From positions 1 through 24,764 of the forward strand of contig JAJZSA010000037.1 of the NCBI GenBank assembly GCA_021822115.1: a stretch of 24,764 bases of DNA, written 5' to 3'. Shown here piece by piece: positions 6,340 to 13,688 of the stretch. The notes beneath the pieces were generated by a model that was not told where the DNA came from, did not search any database, and saw only the letters and a program-made list of their open reading frames with translations. The position numbers and the translations under genes were made by a program. This stretch comes from Pseudomonadota bacterium (GTDB lineage Bacteria > Pseudomonadota > Gammaproteobacteria > Burkholderiales > Gallionellaceae). How positions within the stretch are numbered: position 1 is the first letter of the stretch; each line of letters starts with the position of its first letter.

Positions 6340-7656
6340 TCACTTGTGCAGCAGATTGAGCTGCTTGGCGATCACATCATGGTTCAGCCACAACACCGGA
6401 CCGGCCGGATCGGAAGTCTCGTGGAACATCAACGGCCCGGTACCTTCCAGCACCAGTGCGCTAAGCACATCGGTGACCAGCGCATCGCGTGTCTTGTGCA
6501 TCTTGGTGATGGCCTCCGAGGTGCCGATCATCACTTCCGCCAGTTCGGCGGTGTTATCCATCGGCCATGCCGCGAAATCGCGGAAGCGCGCCATGGTGGT
6601 GCTCTGGTTGTACTCGTCGATCACCTTGAGGATGTTCTGCACCGACTCGCCTTCCAGCAACACTTCCTGGCAAGCCTGCCACTGAGCCTCGGCCCAGGCG
6701 CCGCCGCCTTCCTGACGCAATGCCTGCAACAGCGGGAACAGCGACAGCTCGACGCCGACGAAGATGTCGGACGAATTGGTGCGGATCTCCGGGCAGTTGT
6801 ACACGGTGGCCTTGATGCCCTGCGCCCAGGCTGCTTCGGCATGCTGCTCCAGACGCATCTTGGCGTAGCCCTGGGTGTAGTTGGTGTAGGTCTGCCACTG
6901 GTATTGGCCGCCGATCAGGATCTCGGTGCCGTGATAACCGTAAGCGGTGTAACGCACCTGGCCGCCGGTCTTCTCCAGACGCGCACGGATGGCGGCGCTG
7001 CCTTCGATCAGGTATTGGAAGGTGTTGGCAGTGACTTCATCGAAGTTCTTCAGGATCAGCTTGCCCAGGTCGCTGTCCAGCAAGGAACGCGAAGACTGGA
7101 AGCGCTCGCCGCGTCCCTTGTAGATACGGTTGGCGATGGCCAGGAACACCTTGGTCTTGGGGATGCCGCCGGCCATGGTGTGCGCGAAGAACACATTGGC
7201 GCCGTCCGCGATCATGCCATCCAGCTCGGCCATCACCTTGGCCACGGAATCCTTGAAACGTTTGACGCCGACTTCGCGACATTTTTCGATATGCGTCCAG
7301 TCCAGCTTGTCTTCCTGCCAGGTCTTCAGCGTCATCTCGGCGACCATGTCGGTCGGGGTCGGCGTACCGGCCGGCGCATCCAGGTCGAAGCCGGCCATCA
7401 GCGGCACGTTGATGATGCGGCCGCCCAGGTTGGCTTCGGCGGTCGCCAGTTCTTCCGCGTTCAGCGGACGCAAGGCATTGTTCTCGTCGCGACGGCCCAC
7501 CGTCACGCCGACGATGGTCATACCCGCATTGCGCGCTTCGTTGACCAGTCCGTTCGCATAGCCGCGCCCGAACAGTTCGCCGAACAGCACGAACACATCG
7601 CCCTTGCGGAAGATGTTGGTCTGAGGGACGTTGCGCAATGGGATCGGTGCTTTCAT
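6340..7656 (-). CDS. Enoyl-ACP reductase candidate, FabMG family
   Basis: A 438-aa cytoplasmic protein. The N-terminus has a glycine-rich nucleotide-binding motif of short-chain dehydrogenase type, GELFGRGYANG (residues 26-36), followed by a beta-strand TIVGVTVGRR. Y257 and K266 form a Y-x8-K pair as described for triclosan-tolerant enoyl reductases. Length and overall sequence agree with the FabMG family, first found by metagenomic triclosan selection; the family name is from memory. The predicted reaction is NAD(P)H-dependent reduction of enoyl-ACP, the last step of fatty acid elongation. Start chosen at MKAPIP because GGAG lies 9 nt upstream; an in-frame ATG at 7875 would overlap the divergent gene. 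Monocistronic, ending in the shared terminator. Confidence 0.72.
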   Translation of the reverse strand: MKAPIPLRNVPQTNIFRKGDVFVLFGELFGRGYANGLVNEARNAGMTIVGVTVGRRDENNALRPLNAEELATAEANLGGRIINVPLMAGFDLDAPAGTPTPTDMVAEMTLKTWQEDKLDWTHIEKCREVGVKRFKDSVAKVMAELDGMIADGANVFFAHTMAGGIPKTKVFLAIANRIYKGRGERFQSSRSLLDSDLGKLILKNFDEVTANTFQYLIEGSAAIRARLEKTGGQVRYTAYGYHGTEILIGGQYQWQTYTNYTQGYAKMRLEQHAEAAWAQGIKATVYNCPEIRTNSSDIFVGVELSLFPLLQALRQEGGGAWAEAQWQACQEVLLEGESVQNILKVIDEYNQSTTMARFRDFAAWPMDNTAELAEVMIGTSEAITKMHKTRDALVTDVLSALVLEGTGPLMFHETSDPAGPVLWLNHDVIAKQLNLLHK

Positions 7657-7696
7657 AACTGGAGACTCCATAGTTGTCTGTCTTAAGGCGAGCGCA

Positions 7697-7702
7697 ATTG
7701 TA
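7697..7702 (-). promoter_or_regulatory. Possible -10 box for the FabMG-like gene
   Basis: TACAAT on the minus strand, 41 nt before the start codon, matches the sigma-70 -10 consensus at five of six positions. No convincing -35 box is found at 16-18 nt upstream, so this is tentative. Confidence 0.25.
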
Positions 7703-7819
7703 CCGAATACCGGCCGGGAAGGTCGTGCCATCGTCCAAAGCAGCCTGTCCAGCCGTGCGCGACAGGAGTAGCATGGAGTCGACCCCGTGCCATGTTCGAA
7801 CCCCTCCAGGGAGGCAGCA

Positions 7820-8623
7820 ATGGACATCATCTCCGGCATCAACAGCGACGCCTCCATCGTACGCATCCTCGGCAACAGCGCCGTCAGCCCTACCTATAAC
7901 CTGCTGAATGCCTCGCTCGGCCTGTCGTTCCCGCAGTTGTACGGCTATGCACCGACGCTGGCGCAGATCTCCTCGCGCGGGCAGATGCTGTCTGCCGCCG
8001 TCACCTTCCAGAACCGGCTGCGCCCGCTACAGACGACGGTCGCCAGCGACTATGCCAGCTTCGCCACCCAGGCCCAAAGCCTGGTCGATGCCTTCAACAC
8101 CGTGCAAAGCGGTATCGCCGAGCTCAACCGCAGCAGCGCGCTGTCCGGCGCCACCGTCAGCAGCGCCGCGAACCTGCTGTCATCGCTCGATGTGCAGGCC
8201 ACGGCCAGTTATGCCAACGGCGATTCCGCGCTGACGCGCCTGGCTCAATTGGGGATCGCTTATCAGCCCGCGATGCTGCCCGGCGGGGCCGCCAGCCTGA
8301 CGCTGGACGAGACGGCGCTGCAAACGGCCTATGCCGCCGACCCGGCCGGCGCCAGCACCCTGCTGGCGGGTGTCGCCGGCGCGTTCAGCAGCCTTGCCGG
8401 CGGTTTCATCAGTCGTTCCGGCAGCCAATACGCCTCGCTCGACGCGCTGCTGCAAAGCTCGGGCACCTACAGCTTCCTCGACAACAGCCTGACGCCCAGC
8501 CTGCAAGTGCAGAACAACCTGCTCAGCCTGCTCGCCACGCCCGCCGCCACCGGCCGTCTCAGTTGGCAGCAGGTGTACAGCGCGATGCAGGAATATTCGA
8601 TGGTGGCCAACCTGTTCGGTTAG
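7820..8623 (+). CDS. Orphan FliD C-terminal-like protein
   Basis: A 267-aa protein with no signal peptide, no membrane segment and no cysteine, rich in Ala, Ser and Leu. The segment at about residues 138-190 (LTRLAQLGI, then LTLDETALQTAYAADP, then LLAGVAGAFSSL) strongly resembles the C-terminal domain of flagellar filament cap protein FliD, which typically reads L..LGI...DG.L.LD...L..AL...P. Coiled-coil-like heptads precede it (about 60-105). Full FliD is about 450 aa, and its N-terminal domain is absent here. No flagellar gene is nearby. GGGAGG lies 5 nt before the ATG. Role unknown: a relic, a secreted filament-associated protein or a regulator are all possible. Its stop overlaps that of pepD. 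Confidence 0.65.
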   Translation: MDIISGINSDASIVRILGNSAVSPTYNLLNASLGLSFPQLYGYAPTLAQISSRGQMLSAAVTFQNRLRPLQTTVASDYASFATQAQSLVDAFNTVQSGIAELNRSSALSGATVSSAANLLSSLDVQATASYANGDSALTRLAQLGIAYQPAMLPGGAASLTLDETALQTAYAADPAGASTLLAGVAGAFSSLAGGFISRSGSQYASLDALLQSSGTYSFLDNSLTPSLQVQNNLLSLLATPAATGRLSWQQVYSAMQEYSMVANLFG

Positions 8624-10077
8624 CCGCGCCCCAAGGCTTGCAACAACGCCTGGAGCAACACCCAGCAATGCCCCACGGATGCCACTTCCACGCGCTCACC
8701 CGGTGCGTGTGCGCCACGGATGTCGGGACCGAACGAGATCATGTCCAGATGCGGATGGCTGGCCGCGAGCAAGCCGCACTCCAGCCCGGCGTGGATCACC
8801 TGCAACGAGGCCGGCGCGCCGAAATGCTCGGCATACACGCGCCGGCTCAAGGCCAGCAAAGGCGACGCCGGGTTCGGCGTCCAGCCCGGATAAGCGCCAT
8901 CGGTATGCGCCTGCAAACCATAACCCTGCGCATAAGCCACCAGCTTGTCGGCCAAGACCTGGGCGCGCGCATCGCTCAGCGAACGCACCTTGCACGTCAC
9001 CTGCAACGCCCCTTGCGTCAGCGCCAGCACGCCCAGGTTGCTCGAAGTATCGGTCACGCCGGGAAAATCCTGACTCAGGCGATCCACCCCGTTATGCGCA
9101 GTGTCGAGGAAGGCCAGCACGCGGTCGCGCGCTGCGCCCGTCAGCGCCTGCCCCAGCGGCAGCTCGTCCAGTTCATAGCGGAAATGCACGCCGGGATCGC
9201 TGTCCGCGAAACGCTGCCGCCAGTTCTCCAGCCGGTGCATGGCCCAGGCATCGATGCCGGACACCGCTGCGGCCGGCACGGCGCACACCGCATAGGCTTC
9301 GCGCGGGATGGCGTTGCGCGCCGAACCGCCGCGCATCTCGATCAGGCGCAGGTCGGTATGCGCGGCCAGGTCGCGCAGCGCTTCCGCCAATAGTTTGATG
9401 GCATTGCCGCGCCCAAGATGGATATCGATACCGGAATGTCCGCCGCGCAGGCCGCCGACATCGAAGCGCAACACCGCCATATCCGGCGGCACCGCCTCGC
9501 GCGCGCAATCATCACGCACCTCCACATCCACCCCGCCCGCGCAGCCGAGGTAGAAATGGCCCCACTCCTCAGTATCCAGATTGATCAGCCGCGTACCGCG
9601 CAAGGTGCCCGGCGCCAGGTCGCGTGCGCCGTCCATGCCGCTCTCCTCGTTCACCGTGAGCAGCACCTCCAGCGCCGGATGGGCGATGTCGTCGGCTGCC
9701 AGCGCGGCCAAAGCCAGCGCCACGCCGATGCCGTTATCGGCCCCCAGCGTGGTGTCCTCGGCCAGCAACCAACCGTCGCGCAGCACAGGACGGATCGGGT
9801 CGCGCTCGAAATCGTGCGGCGTGCCGGCGTTGGCCTGACACACCATGTCCAGATGGCCTTGCAGGATCACGCCCGGCGCGGCTGAGCAACCCGGCGCGGC
9901 CGGTTTGCTCAGGATCAGGTTGCCGGCCGCATCCTCGCGACAGGCGATGCCATGCGCAGCAGCCCATTCAATCAAGTGGCGCTTGAGGGCCGCTTCGCGA
10001 TAGGAGGGGTGCGGGATGGCGCAGATGGCGGCGAAATGTGCCCATACCGCGCGCGGTTCGAGTCGTTGTATGTCCAT
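8620..10077 (-). CDS. pepD: Aminoacyl-histidine dipeptidase (PepD), M20 metallopeptidase
   Basis: A 485-aa protein of the M20/PepD family, matching the family length. Zinc-site residues are evident: H75 and D77 in GHLDMV, bridging D114 in GADNG, catalytic E144 with E145 in NEESG, D168 in NLDTE and a C-terminal His in RGAHAPGERV. PepD is a cytosolic Zn-dependent dipeptidase that cleaves Xaa-His and other dipeptides such as Cys-Gly. The ATG at 10077 is used here; an in-frame TTG at 10083 has better Shine-Dalgarno spacing (GGA 6 nt before it) and could be the true start. The stop overlaps the convergent FliD-like gene by 4 nt. Lies 18 nt or less downstream of a conserved unknown gene. Confidence 0.92.
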   Translation of the reverse strand: MDIQRLEPRAVWAHFAAICAIPHPSYREAALKRHLIEWAAAHGIACREDAAGNLILSKPAAPGCSAAPGVILQGHLDMVCQANAGTPHDFERDPIRPVLRDGWLLAEDTTLGADNGIGVALALAALAADDIAHPALEVLLTVNEESGMDGARDLAPGTLRGTRLINLDTEEWGHFYLGCAGGVDVEVRDDCAREAVPPDMAVLRFDVGGLRGGHSGIDIHLGRGNAIKLLAEALRDLAAHTDLRLIEMRGGSARNAIPREAYAVCAVPAAAVSGIDAWAMHRLENWRQRFADSDPGVHFRYELDELPLGQALTGAARDRVLAFLDTAHNGVDRLSQDFPGVTDTSSNLGVLALTQGALQVTCKVRSLSDARAQVLADKLVAYAQGYGLQAHTDGAYPGWTPNPASPLLALSRRVYAEHFGAPASLQVIHAGLECGLLAASHPHLDMISFGPDIRGAHAPGERVEVASVGHCWVLLQALLQALGRG

Positions 10078-10095
10078 ATTCAAAATGTTTCCGAT

Positions 10096-10515
10096 TCAGG
10101 CGCCGAACAATTGCTGCCACCAGCGTTTGCGGTTGCCCGGCAAAGGCGCATGGTCATTAACCATGGCCGGAGGCATGCGGCTCAAGATCCAGCGCGGCGG
10201 CACCGGTCCGGAACCGCAGCCGCCGACATTGTGCGGATCGTGGATCTTGATGAGGGTGGGCTGTTGCGCGTCGTCGGCGAACACGATGCCGCAATAGTTG
10301 CAGTCATGGTCGCTGCGCAGCAAGGCATCGACCTCGTCGAGGAAGGCGAGCAGGGTTTCCGTCGTGGCGGTCTGGTCAGGGGGCGGCGCACCCACCAGGC
10401 TGACGTACCAGCCTTGCGGCTGCGCACGCACCACGTCCCACAGCGCATCGAGGTCGCTCCAGCGCAGCATGCCGCTGAAGCGGCCCTGCATGCGCGCCAG
10501 GAATTCCTGACTCAC
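10096..10515 (-). CDS. Conserved hypothetical protein coupled to the EAL-CZB gene
   Basis: A 139-aa soluble protein. The GTG start is chosen because it overlaps the EAL gene stop in a GTGA arrangement, with AGAGGT upstream, which suggests translational coupling; the ATG at 10560 would lie deep in the EAL gene. Features are GRFSGMLRWSDLDALW near the N-terminus, an acidic helix LDEVDALL, a CNYCG pair, the strand TLIKIHDP, a GGCGSG turn and PPRWILSRMPP. Four cysteines in CxxC and CxC-like positions could bind metal. I have no family name for it. Genomic coupling suggests a role connected with the c-di-GMP enzyme. Confidence 0.7.
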   Translation of the reverse strand: MSQEFLARMQGRFSGMLRWSDLDALWDVVRAQPQGWYVSLVGAPPPDQTATTETLLAFLDEVDALLRSDHDCNYCGIVFADDAQQPTLIKIHDPHNVGGCGSGPVPPRWILSRMPPAMVNDHAPLPGNRKRWWQQLFGA

Positions 10516-11729
10516 CGCACCACCTCTGCGCGCGAAGGATGCATGGCATGTCCCAGCCATTGCTCATGCGCCAGATGCATGTCGATCAGGCCTTCGTTCT
10601 CCAGTGTCTGCAACTTGCTCATCACCACCATGGAGTATTCCGACAGTTCGCGCAGCTTGGGCGTCAACGCTTCCAGGTTGGCCCCGGCCGCCACCATCTC
10701 CACCAGTTGCTTGCCGACGCGATGTAGGTGTTTGTGCGGTGCATCCAGTTCCAGGAAAGAGGGGCGATCGATGAAGGTCTGGCCGACGCCGTGATACCAC
10801 TTGCCCAAGCGGCATTCCTCGCACGAGAGTTGCGGCAGCGAGGGATATTTGCGGTGCAAGGCGTCCGCCGGCAGCACGGCCAGCTTGGTGATCTCGCTCA
10901 CCATCTGCTTGCGCCACTGCACGTGGTCGATGATGGCCATGTGGATCAGACCGATGGGCAGGCCGGACCAGCGCATATCCGCTTCGACGAAGGCGATCAA
11001 CTGGTCCAGCGGCAACGGGCGGCTGATCCAGTAGCCCTGCACCTTGGTACAGCCGGATTCCAGCAGGTGCTGGTACTGTGCGTTGCTCTCCACGCCCTCC
11101 GCCACCACGCTCATGCCCAGTTCATGCGCCATGCGCACCGAGGATTCGACGATGGTGGCGTTCTTGTCGGAATCCAGCATGCGGCTGATGATGCCTTTAT
11201 CCAGCTTGATGGTGGTGAACGGCCATTTGCTCAGCGTATCCAGCGAGGAATAGCCGATGCCGAAATCGTCCATCGCCAGCGTCAGTCCGGCCTCGCGCAG
11301 CGGCAGGATGTTGCCGCGGATCGCGTCGCCCGCTTCCAGAGTCTGCGTCTCGGTCAGCTCCACCTGCAGGCTGGAGGGCGGCACCTTGATGGCGTCGATC
11401 TGGGCCAGCACCATGCGCGCGAACACCTCGTCCCGGAAATCCTTGGCCGACGCATTGAAGGAGATACTCAAATCTTCATCGACATCCAACAGCACCAGCA
11501 GATCGCTGATCAGCTTGGGGAACATGTGCCGGGTCAGGTCGGAGATCAGATGCGAGCGCTCGGCCAGCGGGATGAACTCATCCGGCATGATCATGCGGCC
11601 GTCCGGCTTGATCCAGCGGATCAGCGCCTCGGCCCCGATCACCTTGCCGGTGATCAGCGAAACCTTCGGTTGATAGTAAAAGACGAACTCATCCTTGCGG
11701 ATGCCGTCCACGATATCTGCTTCTGTCAC
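10512..11729 (-). CDS. EAL-domain c-di-GMP phosphodiesterase with C-terminal CZB zinc-binding domain
   Basis: A 405-aa cytoplasmic protein. The EAL domain (about 5-250) has the expected catalytic set: E34 in EAL, N92, E124, D154 and D155 in DDFG, K175, E211 in AEGVES and Q231, so linear pGpG production from c-di-GMP is expected. Residues about 265-370 match the chemoreceptor zinc-binding (CZB) domain: H269, C306 in CRLGKWY, H332 and H336 are the likely His3Cys zinc ligands. CZB domains sense zinc or oxidants in chemoreceptors and in the cyclase DgcZ. GTG start with GGGGAG 5 nt upstream. Overlaps the following gene by 4 nt. No transmembrane segment. Confidence 0.9.
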   Translation of the reverse strand: MTEADIVDGIRKDEFVFYYQPKVSLITGKVIGAEALIRWIKPDGRMIMPDEFIPLAERSHLISDLTRHMFPKLISDLLVLLDVDEDLSISFNASAKDFRDEVFARMVLAQIDAIKVPPSSLQVELTETQTLEAGDAIRGNILPLREAGLTLAMDDFGIGYSSLDTLSKWPFTTIKLDKGIISRMLDSDKNATIVESSVRMAHELGMSVVAEGVESNAQYQHLLESGCTKVQGYWISRPLPLDQLIAFVEADMRWSGLPIGLIHMAIIDHVQWRKQMVSEITKLAVLPADALHRKYPSLPQLSCEECRLGKWYHGVGQTFIDRPSFLELDAPHKHLHRVGKQLVEMVAAGANLEALTPKLRELSEYSMVVMSKLQTLENEGLIDMHLAHEQWLGHAMHPSRAEVVR

Positions 11730-11926
11730 CGAACTCCCCCGTGTGTCTTTTTTTTCTGGCGCGCGCAGTTTATCCCAATCTGCCGAGGATGCTGCCCCCC
11801 GATGATGGATATAGGCAGAACGGCATATTTACATCGCAAGACAGCCAGAGTAGCTTACGCACTCACCGCGCCCGGCCGACTCCGGGGCGACCGCCCGCAG
11901 GGTGGGAAAACGACAAAGGAAACCCC

Positions 11927-12160
11927 ATGCATCGCACATTCATCCGTGTACCTGCCCGCTTCCACCGCGTGATGCTGCACACCGAAGCCGACAGCATGAC
12001 CATGGCGCTGGTACCCGATGAGAACCATGCCAACCTGATCGCCCATTTGCTGCGCGAACATTACGGCCTGCGCAACGGGGAGAAGATCGTCGTCGTACCC
12101 ACCGTCATCCGCCACTCCGACGAGACCCTCACCGCCGATCTCGTCATCTCGCACGAGTAA
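11927..12160 (+). CDS. Small conserved-looking protein of unknown function
   Basis: A 77-aa protein whose ATG is preceded by AAAGGAAA at a good distance. An in-frame upstream ATG at 11741 would add 62 residues of low-complexity sequence and lacks such a site. The protein is soluble, alternates short strands and one helix (about residues 38-50, ANLIAHLLREHY), and has no Cys. The C-terminus (GEKIVVVPTVIRHSDETLTADLVIS) looks beta-rich. No family recognised. It faces a spermidine-synthase-like gene with 3 nt between the stops and is preceded by 197 nt shared with the divergent EAL gene. Confidence 0.65.
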   Translation: MHRTFIRVPARFHRVMLHTEADSMTMALVPDENHANLIAHLLREHYGLRNGEKIVVVPTVIRHSDETLTADLVISHE

Positions 12161-12163
12161 TCC

Positions 12164-12895
12164 CTACAGCCGCAGTCCTTCCGCCAGACGTGCCGCCAGC
12201 GCGGTCAGGTCGAGTCCGCAGCGTTCGCGCAGGGCGACAGCCCGCGCCTGCAACGCCTCCGCCCCCAGTTCGATGCGCGCCCCGCTGGCCGCCAATGCGA
12301 TGGTGTTGCCGCTGTGGCAACGCGGCAGCAGGCAGGCCCGCTCGCCGAACAGCGCCTCGATGTAGGTGAAGCCGCCTTTCACGTTGTGGCTCAAGCCGAT
12401 CAGGTTCACCGCCAGCATGCCGTCAGCACGCAGCCGTTCCCGACAGGCGGCATAGAATGCCCGCGTGTTCAGTTCGCCGGGATGGGCATGCTCGTTGAAA
12501 CCATCGACCACGATCAGGTCGTAACTGTCCGTCGCGCCATGCATGAACGCGTAGCCATCGGCCACCACCACCCGCAAGCGCTCGTCGTCCGGCGGCAAGG
12601 CGAAGCGCTCGCGCGCCACCTGCACCACGCGCGCTGAGATCTCCACCACCGTGAGCTGTGCCTGCGGATAGTGGTGATACAGGAACTTGGCCTGCGAACC
12701 GGCGCCCAGACCGATCAGCAGCACCCGCTGCGGGAAGCCCTCCTCGCGCAGCAGCAACGGCGCCATCATGGCGCGCGTGTATTCCAGCACCAGCTCATGC
12801 GGCCGCTCGATACGCATCGCCCCCTGCGTGGCGGGCGATTCGAAATGCAAGGAACGTACGCCGTCCTTTTCGCGGACTTCGATGGAAAATCCCAT
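12164..12895 (-). CDS. Spermidine-synthase-like Rossmann-fold protein
   Basis: A 243-aa protein with the class I SAM-binding fold in the spermidine synthase superfamily: LLIGLGAGSQAK (residues 59-70, glycine-rich loop), VVEIS (83-87, acidic residue for the cosubstrate ribose) and YDLIVVDGF (125-133). The GGGDG loop of genuine polyamine synthases reads GLGAGS, without the Asp, and the small N-terminal beta domain is reduced. Aminopropyl transfer is therefore doubtful; a methyltransferase-like role or an inactive relative is possible. The start is uncertain: MGFSI at 12895 and MSGVM at 12907 both have imperfect ribosome binding sites. Stand-alone gene facing the 77-aa gene. Confidence 0.78.
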   Translation of the reverse strand: MGFSIEVREKDGVRSLHFESPATQGAMRIERPHELVLEYTRAMMAPLLLREEGFPQRVLLIGLGAGSQAKFLYHHYPQAQLTVVEISARVVQVARERFALPPDDERLRVVVADGYAFMHGATDSYDLIVVDGFNEHAHPGELNTRAFYAACRERLRADGMLAVNLIGLSHNVKGGFTYIEALFGERACLLPRCHSGNTIALAASGARIELGAEALQARAVALRERCGLDLTALAARLAEGLRL

Positions 12896-12951
12896 GACCC
12901 CAGACATCCTGCATTGAAAGGTCGCGATTCTAACCAATGCGCACGACGGGC

Positions 12952-12986
12952 AAAAAAAATCCCCGCACCGAGGGGGCGATGCGGGG
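12952..12986 (-). terminator. Rho-independent terminator of the VWA/membrane-protein unit
   Basis: On the minus strand CCCCGCA pairs with TGCGGGG across a 12-nt C-rich loop, followed after one A by eight T. It begins 22 nt after the stop of the VWA lipoprotein gene and closes the two-gene unit. Confidence 0.9.
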
Positions 12987-13008
12987 CCAAGGGAGAGAAA
13001 GCGGAAAT

Positions 13009-13671
13009 TCAGTGTGCGGTCAGGATGCTCGCCATGTTGTTCTCCAGGTCGTTCACCATCACCCAATCGGTGGCGCCGGCCTGCTGGGTGCGCGCTTTCC
13101 AGCGCTCCAGACGCGCCAGGTACAGCCGCGGATCGGCATTGTCGGTATGCAGCTTGGTCACGTTCAAAGCCACGATGCGGATGCCATCCAGACTGATGGG
13201 GAAGTCGCGCTTCGCCCCTTTGTCCAGCTCCTCCTGCATGTCGGAGAAGATCACGATGGTCTTGCTGCCGGCCTTGGTCTCGTTCAGATATTCCGCCCCC
13301 TGGATCAGCCCGCCGGTGATGTCGGTATAGGCCGAGCCCTTCACCTCGCGCGCGAAGACGTCGATCTTGTCCTTGAACGCCCGCTTCTGTGCCGTGGCCT
13401 GCGAAGGACGCTTGTCGAAAGTGACCTTGGCGACGATGTCCTTCTCCGAGAAACTGCGCGTCTCCACCTTGGCCACGGCCAGCGAATCGCCGGGGTTCAA
13501 GGTCGCCAGCAGATAGTTGATGACATGCTTGGCCTTGTCGATCTCCTCGGCATAGGTGCCCGAGGTATCCACCAGCATGTACACCGCCTGGCTGTGCACG
13601 CGGCTGTCGGCACAGGCGCTGGTGAACAGCACCCCGGCCAACACGATCCCGATACGCAGATAGTTCTTCAT
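13009..13671 (-). CDS. Predicted lipoprotein with a von Willebrand factor A domain
   Basis: A 220-aa protein. Residues 1-20 form a lipoprotein signal (hydrophobic IGIVLAGVLF, lipobox TSAC, lipidated C20), so the mature protein is anchored in a membrane facing the periplasm. The rest is one VWA domain with MIDAS-like residues: D35, S37 and T39 in DTSGT, T116, and D144 in FSDMQ. Thr replaces Ser in the last place of DxSxS, which is tolerated. VWA domains bind partner proteins through a divalent metal. Start chosen at MKNYL because GAGGAGG lies 7 nt upstream; a GTG at 13692 overlaps the previous gene. It lies 17 nt after the polytopic membrane gene and before a strong terminator, so the two products probably work together. 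Confidence 0.8.
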   Translation of the reverse strand: MKNYLRIGIVLAGVLFTSACADSRVHSQAVYMLVDTSGTYAEEIDKAKHVINYLLATLNPGDSLAVAKVETRSFSEKDIVAKVTFDKRPSQATAQKRAFKDKIDVFAREVKGSAYTDITGGLIQGAEYLNETKAGSKTIVIFSDMQEELDKGAKRDFPISLDGIRIVALNVTKLHTDNADPRLYLARLERWKARTQQAGATDWVMVNDLENNMASILTAH

Positions 13672-13688
13672 GATGTGCCCTCCTCTGC

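Noticed and set aside
7657..7875. N-terminal extension of the FabMG-like protein from an ATG at 7875
   Set aside because: The extension overlaps the divergent FliD-like gene and has no ribosome binding site. The MKAPIP start has a site and gives the expected length and an SDR motif near the N-terminus.
12164..12895. True spermidine synthase
   Set aside because: The GGGDG loop reads GLGAGS without Asp, and the N-terminal domain is reduced, so a polyamine synthase activity is not supported.
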